DNA of 64,000 nucleotides from Marchantia polymorpha subsp. ruderalis (Eukaryota; Streptophyta; Marchantiopsida; Marchantiales; Marchantiaceae): NCBI GenBank assembly GCA_037833965.1, contig AP031358.1, positions 9,618,001 to 9,682,000 of the forward strand, read 5' to 3'. Shown piece by piece: positions 24,401 to 36,299 of this stretch (position 1 is its first letter; each line of letters starts with the position of its first letter). The notes under the pieces were generated by a model. It saw only the letters and a program-made list of their open reading frames with translations, ran no database searches and was not told where the DNA came from. The position numbers and the translations under genes were made by a program.

Positions 24401-27400
24401 ATGGCACTCTTCACTGAATTCAGTAAATCTAGTTAATTGAATTGGTTATGATTTGTCCGGAGCTGAGGCTGACTTCAAATACTTTTACTGTTGTTTTATA
24501 AAACAACAGACGTGATTCTTCAACATTCCAGTGGGAAACCTACTCTGGTTTTCTGTCCAACCAGAAAAGGTGCTCAGGACACGGCTATGAAACTAGCAGA
24601 AATTGTAGCTAAATCGGGTAACACAAATCCATTTCTCAAATCTCAAGAGCAATTCGATCGACTTCGATTAGCTATCTCTCAAACGAAAGATAAGACTATG
24701 CAATACTGTATACAACATGGAGGTACAGACTTTTACTAGATTTAAGCACTCCTATATGATGTTTGTAAGGACATTCCTTTCAAGTACATTAAACAGACAT
24801 GATGATTAGCAACAAGCATTGGGTTGCATATACATAGAGAGTACTTGAAGTTGTAATTTCAACTTAGCAAGGAAGATCAGTCATATGCCCGAGAAGAAGC
24901 CTAACTTACGCCAACAAAACATCATCCATAAAGGAAATTTGTGATTTTGACTGAAAACTTCTAAGTTTGGTACTAAAATAAACTTTTCTTTAAACTGCTG
25001 GATCTGTTTGCCTGCCACTTGCAGTTGGCTTTCACAATGGTGGACTTGAATTTGCCGAAAGAGGTCTTGTTGAAGGGCTCTTCTTGCAAGGAGATCTGCT
25101 AGTATTGTGCACAACCATGACTCTTGCTCATGGAATGAATTTTCCGGCGCATTTAGTAGTAATTAAGTCTACTCAATACTAGTAAGTTGAATTCTGGAAT
25201 CAAATTCTTGCTTTATTATGTCTAAGCCTCATATTGCATTTTCTGGAACAAGATTTGCTTTCATATGACAAATATTATTTTATTTCTGAAGCATCAAGGA
25301 CTTAAGTATCTTCTTATTTGATTGTTTCAGTAACAAAGAAAAAGGAAAATACATGGAGTACGAACGTTCAACACTACTTCAGGTAGGATCAAACTTTTCT
25401 TCCATAGGAAGTACTGATCCAAAATTACGAAAAGTAATCTGACAGAAGCCAGTTTGAAATAACACAGTTCTTTGAACCCAAGACTTGGAGTTCCTGACTT
25501 GAACCTCTGCTGATATCTCGTTCATAGAGTGCAAGTAACATTTATGCAAGCTTATGATCATCCTACTTGGAAAACCCAAAGTCTATTATGTTAAGTAATG
25601 AACTTTGCTCAGCAAATGCGCTTTGACTACAAGCACTTAGCAGGGAGGATTGTGGACCAAATATGAAATCTCTTACTGTAAAAGTTGATTTTATCATGTC
25701 GATTTTATCAACGTGATCCAGATTTTATATTGATTTTCAGATGTGCGGGCGGGCAGGTAGACCACAGTTTGATGACTCCGGTGTAGTAGTTCTTATGACG
25801 AAAAGTGACACGGTATTTCATATCTGCACGTGTTGATTCAAAGCGGCCCGTTTACTTTCTCTCTAGTGACATGACTTCATCTTGCATTCTAAGCTAAGTT
25901 GATCTTTTGTGCTCATAAGTTTCATTACTGAAGACAAATACATGACTTGCAGATCCATCTATATCAAAATTTGTTGTCTGGAACGGAGCCAGTTGAGTCA
26001 GAGTAAGTAGCTGGATAATCAAACTGAGCTTTTACAGTAGGAAGCTATGTCCTAGCTGTACTAAGTCTTTAAGCTATAAGCAATTCGGCAATGATGACAG
26101 TTATGTAAGTGTGTAATCTTGATTTTGTACACAAAACAGGTTGCTCCCATCCATATCCGAGCATTTGAATGCAGAGATCGTTCTGATGACAGTTTCTGAC
26201 GTTGGTCTTGCCATGGAGTGGCTGAAATGCTCATATCTATACATCCGTATAAGAAAGGTATTTCGCTTGTCTTAATCTACTCCAAAAAGTCCTAAAAATG
26301 TAAAGAATTTACTTTTGATGCCTCCCAGACTAACCACAATTTCCTTTCATTGTACAGAATCCATATCACTACGGGAACTACAAATTACTAGCGGAAGAGC
26401 AGATGGACAAACATCTGAAAGGTCGCGTTTGGTGCTAGGAGGGTTTCTGATTGTTTGCCATCTAGCTAGACTTCTAACAAACACATAACTTGTTACTTTT
26501 ATAAAACTTGCGGAGTGCTGTCTTTCAAATTTATGGAAAATCTGCAGATCCACTGATGATAATGAAAACTGAGTGCAGGAATATGTCTACAGAGTATCCA
26601 TGAGTTGGCGAATTATGGGATGGTTCATATGGATGAATATGGGTTCACTCTAAAATCTCTTGGTACGTTTCTCTCCAAACAACATTTTCGACTAGTCAGT
26701 GTAACCTTTCCACTTTCAGCTCACACAAGGCTCGTCAAGTTCAAACTATTTTATGACAATTGTATATTATTAGCATTTTTTTTAATTTAATATGATTTCA
26801 AACATGTTTTTTTTTGGATAATTGCTGATGTTTACTCTCAAGTTTTTGTGACTGAAAGCAATGGGAATATAATCAGTTTAAACATGAATTAGTATCTCAT
26901 GGAGTCAAAAATCCAATTTTGAAAATAATGGTGATGTCTACTTGTCGATGTAATTCAAAAGTCATCGGAGGTCTGAAGAAACTGAGCAACTAAACTTAGG
27001 CTAGACAGTTTCTTTGTTCTCACCGGAACCTATTTAAATTGGAGTTGAAATTGATTTATAAGTCGAACCAAAAGCTTGATATGATTTTTGCTTGTATAAT
27101 GTGCTGCCATTTATAATATAGACATTTTGTACTCATAATTGTAATTTGTTCCTCTTGAAAAATCAATCTAAATCTGACAGAGCCTGGACGCTTGATGGCA
27201 AAATACTACCTGAACTTTGAAACAATGAAGACAATAACCAAAATTCAGGACCGAGGCAAGACTGAGGATCTCCTGCATGCTCTGACCAAAGCACAAGAGC
27301 TATCTGGTTAGATTTCAGAATCATTTTACACCAACCAAACGATTGCCATTTGTTTTCAAGACAGAATTCTATATCTTATTAATCCGACAACACGTTAATG

Positions 27401-30236
27401 AAGGTATTCAATTAAGGCGATACGAGAAGAGGCAACTGAATACCATCAATCAAGACACAAGTTCTAGAATGAAGTTTCATGTACTAGGCCCAAATGGAAA
27501 GACAAAAAAGAGAATTCAAACTTCAAGTGAGAAGATATTTGTTCTAGTGAATGATGCTTTGTCCGGAGAACCTTCATCCTTGGATTTCACTATGACACAG
27601 GTACTTAATTATAAGAATCTCAATCTGAAGAAGGAAATACTATGCTTTGTTAGTTACTCTTGATTCAATATTTTCCATGGATAAAGCTAAAGTTTGTATA
27701 TCAGTTTATTGAGCCTGTTCTTAAATACGAGAATAAGTTGCTTACAGTATAAATAACATAATATAGAGGGATGCGTTTCCTCTAGTTATTCTCTTCTGTT
27801 GGTAGACACTTCACTCAAATCCTCTCAAAAGGAGGAACATAAAACTTACGAACGTGACGTAAAATTGATTGTAGGACGTCTCCGTAATATGTACTCATGG
27901 GAGTCGCATTGCACGATGCATGAGTGAATACTTCAAATTCTTAAAGAGGTACTCGGAAGCAAAGAGTGCGCTCCTTTTAACAAAATGTCTTAATCAAAGG
28001 CTCTGGGAAGATAGTATCTATAAACTCAAACAGCTTCCTGGAATTGGTATGGTGACTGCCAAGGTAAGTTGATTCCTTATTCAGTCCTTATTCCTTGTTC
28101 ATCTCATGTTTGTACTATTTATGTCCACAAGTTTCTTACAATCCTTGATGAAAGTCCTGGCGCAGGCATTTATTGCTGCTGGGATATCCAGTTTTCAGCA
28201 TCTGTCAAGCTCGGATCCTCGACATTTGGAATCAATCACTGGACGAAAATTTCCATTTGGTGATCACATAAAAAGTAAACTCAGTTTACTTCCACCCAAA
28301 GTTCTCATGAAAATTGAGGAAACGAAAATTTACACAGGAGGCAAGCGGGAGTTTGTTCTCGAACTAACGCGTTTAGATTCCCCTTCTCCACAGGGAACGA
28401 ATAAGTGGCACATGGCAGACCTGGTAAGTAAAGGACTCGTAGAGTATATGATAAGGTATGAAAATCCATACAGTGATTACGAAGAAAATTATGCGTAAGC
28501 GTAATACTACCCTTCGCTAATGCTTTAACCGTGTGTAAATTTAGATTATTGGGGATGGCACCGAAAATCTACTCATATTTCAAGAAAAAATCAGGTATTA
28601 CGTGAGCTTTTTACTACATGCTCGGGCTCACTTAAAAATTCATAAGACATTTCTAAATCTAGTTGATTTTACTCACTAACATTCCCTTCATTGTTTGACA
28701 GGCTTGAACAATTTTCCAGGTATGTGTTTCTTTTCTAGTCTTGAAGTTGCCATGTAAACATTTCCTCTTATATGCTTGTGTTACGTTTGATATTAAATCT
28801 AAACATCTCTTTAATTTTGGCGTTATTTTTACCTATTACTATATTACTGTAGAATGCCTTACATATACATGGACTAATCACATACTGCGCAGCCCTTACA
28901 TAGTTCCTGTTTATTCCGCGAGTAACGTCAGCGCAGCCCTCATATCTGAACAATATGGTAAGACCGTGTTACATACCACTACTGTAGCTGATTTACACAA
29001 CTTCAAGTGTTATTCATTGTACGGACTTATGCTCAGCTAAGACTTGGGTGCGTTCCTTTGATCAGGTCAAGCCTAAATGAGGTTTTCTAAATGTTGCAAT
29101 GCGCAGTTGGTATAGATGTCATAATTGAGCCTCCTACCATCCCTGCGACAAATAAGTCAAGTACATCGATTATGCCTTCTAAGATTGAACAGCAGAAGAG
29201 GAAGTTGAAGCTTCTGGGTACTTCATCTTTAGGATCTTCTGTAATCCATGAGCCAAAGTCAACGTTGAAGATGCCCACTCTTGAAGAGAAAAGATATACT
29301 GGAGATCCATCTTCTTCCACGTTGAATGTCAAAATGCCAATAAGCTCTCACTCCAAACATGAAGATGCTGGCTGCGTGACAACACCGCCACAGGTCTACA
29401 CTGGTAAAAGAAAATGGGAAAGTGAATCTAAGGATGTTGGACGAAGGGGAGCTTCTTTCCCTACATCTGAGAGTCCACCTGGTCAAGATTTGAAATCTCT
29501 TCGATCATTTTTGGAAGACCCGAATGTGCATCAGGGCATGTGCTCAGACGAAGAAATTAACGGGCTCATCGAATCTGTTTGGGTTGATGCTCCACCGTAT
29601 GAGACTCCTCTTCAACCAAAGGAAGAGGAACTTCCATCTTTTAGTCTCTCATTCGGGAATGATAGTGCACCTGAACCCACAACTGGCCACAAGGGAGACG
29701 GAGATCTTGTCGTTAATGATATGAGGCTGGCTGAAATTGATGAGGAATGTCAGACTATAACTTCACTTCCAAGTCCTTTAGAGGAGTTCACTAAAACAGA
29801 ATGTCGTAAAACTACAACTTTTGCTCGGGATGAGATTCGTTTGCGAAGAGAGTTCGGGGAAGCACCACCGACATCCGAAATAGTTGAAGAACAGTCAAAC
29901 AACGTTTCCAACTCTGTATTGCCGAAATGTGCTTTGACTTCAGACAAAGCAGCCTTAAAACTGCCTCTATACCCTCAATTTAGTCTGGGTCTACCTCAGG
30001 CAGCAAACCCAGAAGACCCCAGCATTCTAAGATATTGGAATGTACCCCATAATGAGCCACTTGACAGCAGCTGCGAGAACAACTTTGGCGTACAGAATGC
30101 AAAGGACGTGATACGGTCCGATTTCGGATCTGATGCTGTAATGAATAGTGGAAAACAACTCTCACATATGACAAATTTAGAAACGCAAAGTGAATCTTTT
30201 GGATCGAAGAGTCTCTTCTCTTTCCTGTACGACTAG
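21466..30236 (+). CDS. MER3: MER3/HFM1 meiotic DNA helicase (with a one-base deletion)
   Basis: A Ski2-like superfamily 2 helicase that stabilises recombination intermediates in the class I crossover (ZMM) pathway in meiosis. 25 exons: 21466-21545, 21753-21832, 21922-22034, 22269-22436, 22787-23024, 23278-23314, 23413-23459, 23896-23933, 24091-24121, 24510-24722, 25025-25181, 25331-25382, 25741-25812, 25954-26002, 26140-26257, 26358-26421, 26579-26662, 27181-27306, 27404-27600, 27875-28063, 28166-28423, 28545-28594, 28702-28719, 28893-28957, 29107-30236. Motifs in order: Q-like YFNSVQSE, Walker A APTGSGKT, DEVH box, SATIPN, motif V TLAHGMNFPA, motif VI QMCGRAGRPQFDD, Sec63-type region, helix-hairpin-helix LKQLPGIGMVTAK, and a long acidic Ser-rich tail in the last exon. 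Exon lengths sum to 3,674, one base short of 1,225 codons: exon 14 lacks one base near 25,980. The 31-base exon 9 is the least certain. Confidence 0.95.
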
Positions 30237-30410
30237 AAGAACCTCCAAAGAGTTTTGTAATTTGTGATGATCGCAATTTGTAATCAATCTGTCGGTTGTG
30301 ATTTCAGGGCTATCTATCGTTTGTGCAGGCGCCAAACTGAGCTGTTTGGGTTAAGTTTTGTGTTCGCTGTTCCATGCACTTCACACATTGGTTATTGCTC
30401 TGCTTTCAAC

Positions 30411-30740
30411 CTGCAGCTCTAGGCAGATCAGAGCACATACAACGACTACAGCCCTAAGCTTTGACGGTGTAAAGTTTTGAATTTCAGCTTCTGGCAAAGA
30501 TTAATTGTGGATATTGTTGTTCGGGTTTCTAGTGGCTTTTAACTGTAATTAGATAGGAGTACCGCAGATAACAGCAAATGCATATATGCGTATGCAAATA
30601 GCTCTGATTACTACCTGCAGCTCTCGGCAGATCAGAGCTAATGCAACGATTACAGCTCTTACCTTCGACGGTTAAAATTGTAAGATTTCAGATTCTGGCA
30701 AAGTTTGCAGTCGTGGATATTGTTGTTCGGGTTTCTAGTA
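30411..30740. repeat. Direct duplication, about 125-base units offset by 204
   Basis: CTGCAGCTCT at 30411 and CTGCAGCTCTCGGCAGATCA at 30615 begin two similar stretches. Both contain GGCAGATCAGAGC, ACGATTACAGC-like, TTCTGGCAAAG and GTGGATATTGTTGTTCGGGT words. The copies lie between the 3' ends of MER3 and CCT6. Confidence 0.85.
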
Positions 30741-30841
30741 ACTTCTTATTAAGTACTGATTGACAGAGAAACTTGGGCCCGGGCACCCACGACAAAACAA
30801 GTATCAAGCTTCAAGAAAAGCACCGCCCATATTTTAGTCAA

Positions 30842-30865
30842 AGGCTAGGTTCGGGAACCTAGCCT
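30842..30865. repeat. Perfect 11-base inverted repeat with two-base spacer
   Basis: AGGCTAGGTTC, then GG, then GAACCTAGCCT. The arms are exactly complementary, and the site lies in the gap between two convergent genes. Confidence 0.9.
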
Positions 30866-31398
30866 ACAAGGATCATTCCCGACAGAGAAAACGCTGGGCA
30901 AGAGAGATTTCGATTCCGGTGAATAGATTATTCTCCCAATACCTCGAAATTAAGCGGTGCTTAAAGATCAAGTTCAATTTCCTTCATCATCCACCGGTTC
31001 AACAGGCCATGATAAGTCCAAAGAGAAGTCTCCAGATGGAAGGCACGTACAAGGAGCCGTGACGTGACATGAAGACCGGGAGGTCCATGTGAAAACTTTC
31101 TCTCTTGCACAAATTGTCAAAATACATTCTTTCCATACAGCTCTTACATTCAAAATTTGCCAATCTTCCGTCAACTACGTGTAAAACCATGGAAGATAGT
31201 TACTAAATGAAGTTCACTACGCACGTCCATGCCAACTTCGTTCTCCGCGTGTGGTTGACTTAAAATTAATGCTCAGGACAGACTGTCTAGCTTTCTCTAC
31301 CCACCTCATCGGCAAACTTACCAGCAATGGCGCAAATCTAAGCATGTGAAAGATCAAAATTGCCTAAAACATTATTCACCGACACTTTTGAGTCTGTC

Positions 31399-34300
31399 CT
31401 ATTGTGGCTTTCTCATGTTCCGACCTGCTCTGATTACTTCGTCAACAAGAAGCAATTGAGCTGCAATAATGGGCCTGCAAGACAACAAGAATAACCATTG
31501 AGTGCCGACCACTTTGTTCGTAAGAAACAAGGCAATTATTGCAGAATGTAAGAAAAACTCTCGACATCTGAACCGACTTAGTAACACCGAGGAGGAAGCA
31601 AGAGAAGTTAAGCTTACGCTGAGTTGATAATTTGCTTCTTGACCGAGTAGTTGTCAAATATACCCTCCATCTGCGGGTCCATGGGCTCTCCTGTGTTGTG
31701 GTTCAAACCGACCACATTTCCTTTGTCGTGCTCAGACTGAAAACATCAATTTTAAATTCAGTAACTTAAATAGAGGCTGGGAAGTATCTCAACATGATAG
31801 CTTTTCTCTGAATAGAATATAAATAGTGCACAGGGCGCCATCTTTACCTGGAGAGTGATGAGAACATCCTGAGTATCGAGACCCGAGTTTTCTGCCAAGG
31901 TCTTGGGGATCACCATCAAAGCATCAGCGAAAGCCTCCACACCCAGTTGCGCACGCTGAGAAGAACACGCCAAAAGTCAGATTACGACGAATCCATTTTG
32001 GTAACAGGAAAGAGTAATATTGATAAATGATTCAAGTCAGACTTCTAGTCCAAACGTTCGATTTCGCAACTCCGCGAAAAGACTCGATGTCTGAGCACAT
32101 ACCCCTTCCACTGTTTTCTTCACAGTGTTCATTAGATACTGACGAACAGCAACTTCGAATGCACCAGCTCCCTGAAGAAATTTTACAACAACGGATAAAT
32201 TGAACCAGGTCAGACGGTGAGATTTTCGGAGACGACAACAGAGATGCACAAATGCCGCAGCAGCCAGCAGAGGCCGTGCTACCAACCATGCTCACTCTAT
32301 GGTAACAAAATAGAGACATCTCATACACGTCACTTTGAAATGTTCAGATTCTCCAAAGCTGTGCGTGTACACTCCTTCACACTTGATTAACTTGATAGCG
32401 CGTAGTCGAGACACGACTGAATCTATTGTAATGCCCAGCCCAGTCGTCAGTAGAATAAAATCATGGTCATATCGTCACTTACTAGGACAAGAGCTTCATC
32501 CTCGATCGTATTCTTAACAGACCTCAGTCCATCCCTCACTGCGTCCTTGATTTGGGCGATGGTGTGATCGTTAGGCCCTGCAGGGATTGTCACATTATAA
32601 ATGTCAGCAACTGACCAATAAACTGAAATTTGGAACGTCTCTTTGATGAAGCTGCAGTGATGTCTGGCCTACACATCCTTCATTCAGTTTCTCCCAAGTG
32701 AAACTAAATACTCCGATGAGGCTTTAAGAACAAACTTACCCTTGATCAAAATCGTACAAGAATGTGGGTTCTTGACTCCTTCGATGAAGGTGTATTTTTC
32801 TTCACCCAGAACGTGCTCGTATACCACTCCCGCATAACCCAAGACATCGGCATCAAGATCTTCCACAGAGTTGATAGCCTCGCCACCGCATGCAAGAACA
32901 AGTCTTTCCATGTTTCTGCGCTTTGCTCTTCTTAAACCTACGATCTGGTGCACAAAACAAGAGAGCGCCTATAAGGCCAAGAAAAAACTAATTGATTCCC
33001 AAAGCGGACAAATTGATCAAACATAACTTGGGAGGCGGCCGATTCCAAGGATAACCAGAACTCGTAGACATACCCCTTCCTTTGCAAGAAGATCTAGTGA
33101 AATGGGGTCGATACCCTTCTGATTGATGACGCAGAATGTCTTGTTGGTGCCATCACAAACCTGTGAAGAACGAGCGAGTTAGAGGTCTTAACTTATGCCA
33201 CAAACTCTTATTTGCTGAACATTTGAAACTCGCCAAACTTGCCCTTCGATAAGTAGAGCACACGATCTTTCCCAAATTGGAAAAATGACAACTAAGTTAC
33301 CGTCTCTCGAAGTCACAATTATATTCCAGGCTACACACGCAGTCCTCTGTTAGAATCTTCTGGACGCAACCAACCCTTGGGTGATCAACATAATCATGGT
33401 AAAGACTTACTTTTTTTTTCAAAGCGATGATCTTGTGAACCTTCTCATCCACATTCCTCCTTTCAGCTGCAACCATCTTCTCTCGTTGCTCAGCGTCGTG
33501 GTAGAAGAATCCCGCGTTGACCTCACTGCCACAGGCTCAGAAGCATTCAATCAACCATTTGATCCAAAAGAGTACTCCTCTACGCGAAGAGAATGCTAAG
33601 AATGCGACCTTAAGTCAGCTGGTCACTGAACAACAGACTCTAACATAGTCTTACCTTTTCTCATACTCCAGAGACACGTTACAGGTCAAGATGTAGCAGT
33701 TCTCTAATCTCTTTGGCATGTCCGGATGACGAGCACCGTGATCAAGAACCAATCCCTCCACCTGTTCCGAGCACAATTGAATGAGATATAAAACGTAAAG
33801 CCCACCTTCTAGTCCGAGCGACCTCCGTCCAACAATACCTAAGTACGAACAGAAAATACCAGCTTCTAATACGGCAGCACACGGTTCGTATTTATCTTCA
33901 GGCAAGTCACTGCAAGTGCGTGACTCGCATTGCATCGAGACATATACTAAGCAAAACTTCATTTTACTTCCTGCTGTCCCATATGTAATAACAGTCAAAA
34001 CTGGACGGCGTCGAGACCGGACTTGACCTGATTGTCGTATGTTATAACAAGCATCGCTCATATAGACGATACGTACTTCACAAACTTCGGCAGAGACAAT
34101 ACGTACCAGCTTGGTGTCGGTATCCATTTTGTGCCTCATGTGCATGATTTCCACCATGAACAAGTCAATTGGTTCCTCTGGCTTCCTGATACAAAGTACC
34201 TGCAAATATCGAAAAAATGGACTTCTTAAGTGTCCCTCCAGGAGAAAGTGAACGTCGTGAAGAGACATCGATGAAGGAATTGCAAGCCACTGAAAGCATG

Positions 34301-35786
34301 CACAATATACTATCTCCAAACACGTAAGATGACGCTACGTCAGTAAAAAATAACAGTAACAACGGCGACAGGCATAGGAGATAGACTTACAGCGTTAACT
34401 ACAATGTCGGTGAGCTGATCGGCCAGTTCCTCGTATAGCTGCAAAAGATGAGTTTGAACTATTAGGTAAGAGTGTCAAGGGAGGACAAAGTTGCATCCGA
34501 TGGTTTATCGGTTCCGGCTAATAAATCGACCATTTCCGGCGAACGAGCAGTAAACGCTTTCCCACTCGAGCAATCACAAAGCAGGGTTGAAACAAAACCA
34601 TACCTTAGTTCTGAGGGTAGTCCGAGCGACCATGGAGATTATTTCCTTATCAGGAGTTCCCTGAATAGTGACAGGAGTCTTAAACTTTTCGAGGTATTCT
34701 AAGGTGGCTTTCTTGGCAATTTCGAAACCATCTACAAGTACCCGAGGATGCATGCCTGTCCACAGAAGCCAACATCGATTTCAGAATGTAGCACCTAGGT
34801 GACGCAACTATAGGACAGATACAATGACCTCATCGTGAAAGTACTACAGCAAGGGTCTCTCGACAACGCCTGTCTCTGAAACCTAAAATCGCAATTCTAT
34901 ATGATGCATAGCTCGACACCTAGTAATTTCTCGATATTGACATTGTTTACAATCAATTGAGAGAGTCCACTGCAATCAGCGAACTCTCTTTATCGAATGG
35001 TGCCACAAGTTCTTCGTGATGAATTTCGAGAGTACTGCACACAAGAAACTGCCCTTTCTCTAATGAGTCAATTCAAACCATGAAAAAGGCATACCTTCTG
35101 ATATGAAACGCTCCGATTGCTTCATCAGCTCTCCTATGAGAAGAACAGTCGATGTCGTTCCATCTCCACTAATGTCGTCTTGCGCGACAGCTGTACGAGC
35201 TATCATAATCGCAGTAGGATTTTGAATTTGCTGTCATGAGCAAAACGATCTACGTTAAACTCAGATCAAACAGATCATGAGTGTGGCAGGTGTTCCTGGT
35301 ACCAAGCTAGAAATGTCAAGTGCTCCAAACAACATGTCAATAAACCAAGCACTCACCATTTCTTTAAGAAGTGTGTTCCCATCTTTTGTAAGTTTGATGT
35401 CACCAGATCCTCCGACGAGCCTAGACAAGACAAAATTCAAGTCAAGCATGAATCAACGCCACGCATGAGTGGGACATAAGACTCTAATAGGGGTTTCAAT
35501 GAGAAGAAATGTGCATGTTCAAGATCACACAGAGTCCGACTCTGTGCTTAATGACAAAACCCTGTTTCGCAACCTTTGTAGTCCTTGGCCCCGGATTTAA
35601 CAAAGAAGTGAGGGTAATCGATCGACGTCAAAGACATTAACAGAGATCTTACATCTTGATGGTACCCTTCGGACCAAGATTGGTCTTCAAAACCTCCTGC
35701 AAGCCCTTGGCGGCATTGATCATCATATACAGCGCCGCCGACTTATTCAGAACCTCCGCATTGGGGTTCACCATTCTGATCGCCAT
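31399..35786 (-). CDS. CCT6: T-complex protein 1 subunit zeta (CCT6), cytosolic chaperonin subunit
   Basis: Subunit of the eight-membered cytosolic TRiC/CCT ring that folds actin, tubulin and other proteins using ATP. 15 exons, minus strand: 35786-35653, 35420-35357, 35230-35095, 34755-34604, 34438-34391, 34199-34107, 33761-33655, 33525-33411, 33160-33074, 32944-32740, 32577-32483, 32171-32103, 31955-31848, 31736-31618, 31474-31399. All phases agree and give 535 residues, the normal plant length. Visible marks: [19 protein letters not shown] at the start, [23 protein letters not shown], the ATPase motif GDGTTS, the [20 protein letters not shown] block, [30 protein letters not shown] and the C-terminal [17 protein letters not shown]. 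No lesion is seen. A second in-frame Met lies four codons downstream. The longer minus-strand frame to 36163 is in a different frame over the 5' flank and is not used. Confidence 0.97.
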
Positions 35787-36299
35787 CCTGTCCTGATTTT
35801 CCTTGCAGCACTTAGGAATAGGCCGCCAGAATCGCTTGTTCTGAGACAGGCAGCGATATGCAAAGGCTCAAATCTCAGCGACTCGGACAGCTCAAACCCC
35901 TCAAAATCGACGAACCCTTGTGCAGTTTCGGAACAGATTTCAGCAGAAAATGCTCCTTCTTTCCCTGCACGATCCTCGATGGTGATCACTGCGCTATGGA
36001 AGTTCGCCCCCGCGCTAATCCAAATCGAAAATGCAGAACTACCAGTTGACGGCTTCTCCTTCCTTCTCGTGCTCGTCGTTGTCGGCCTTCTGCTTCTCTT
36101 TGCTTCTGCCCACTTCTGGGAAGAAGGGCGGGAGCCACACCCCTGACCAACCACGGTCGCCAAAGCTGGTCTCTAGCGACCTTACTATGTATTCATGAAC
36201 TGCGTAGGTCCGCACTCCATCAGAATGTTCTGCATTGAAAGACATACGAAGCAAAAGAGACCCAAAAGGAAACGAGTATGGTAATAACTCGTCAAAGAC
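35787..36299. other. CCT6 5' flank
   Basis: GC-richer than the region beyond and presumably the promoter and 5' UTR of CCT6. No clear TATA box, consistent with a housekeeping gene. Short frames here look like chance. Confidence 0.4.

Noticed and set aside
30974-31190. Minus-strand frames downstream of CCT6
   Set aside because: They lie beyond the CCT6 stop in what is probably its 3' UTR; no signature.
35768-36163. A minus-strand gene overlapping the start of CCT6
   Set aside because: It runs in another frame over the CCT6 first exon and promoter, with low-complexity basic sequence.
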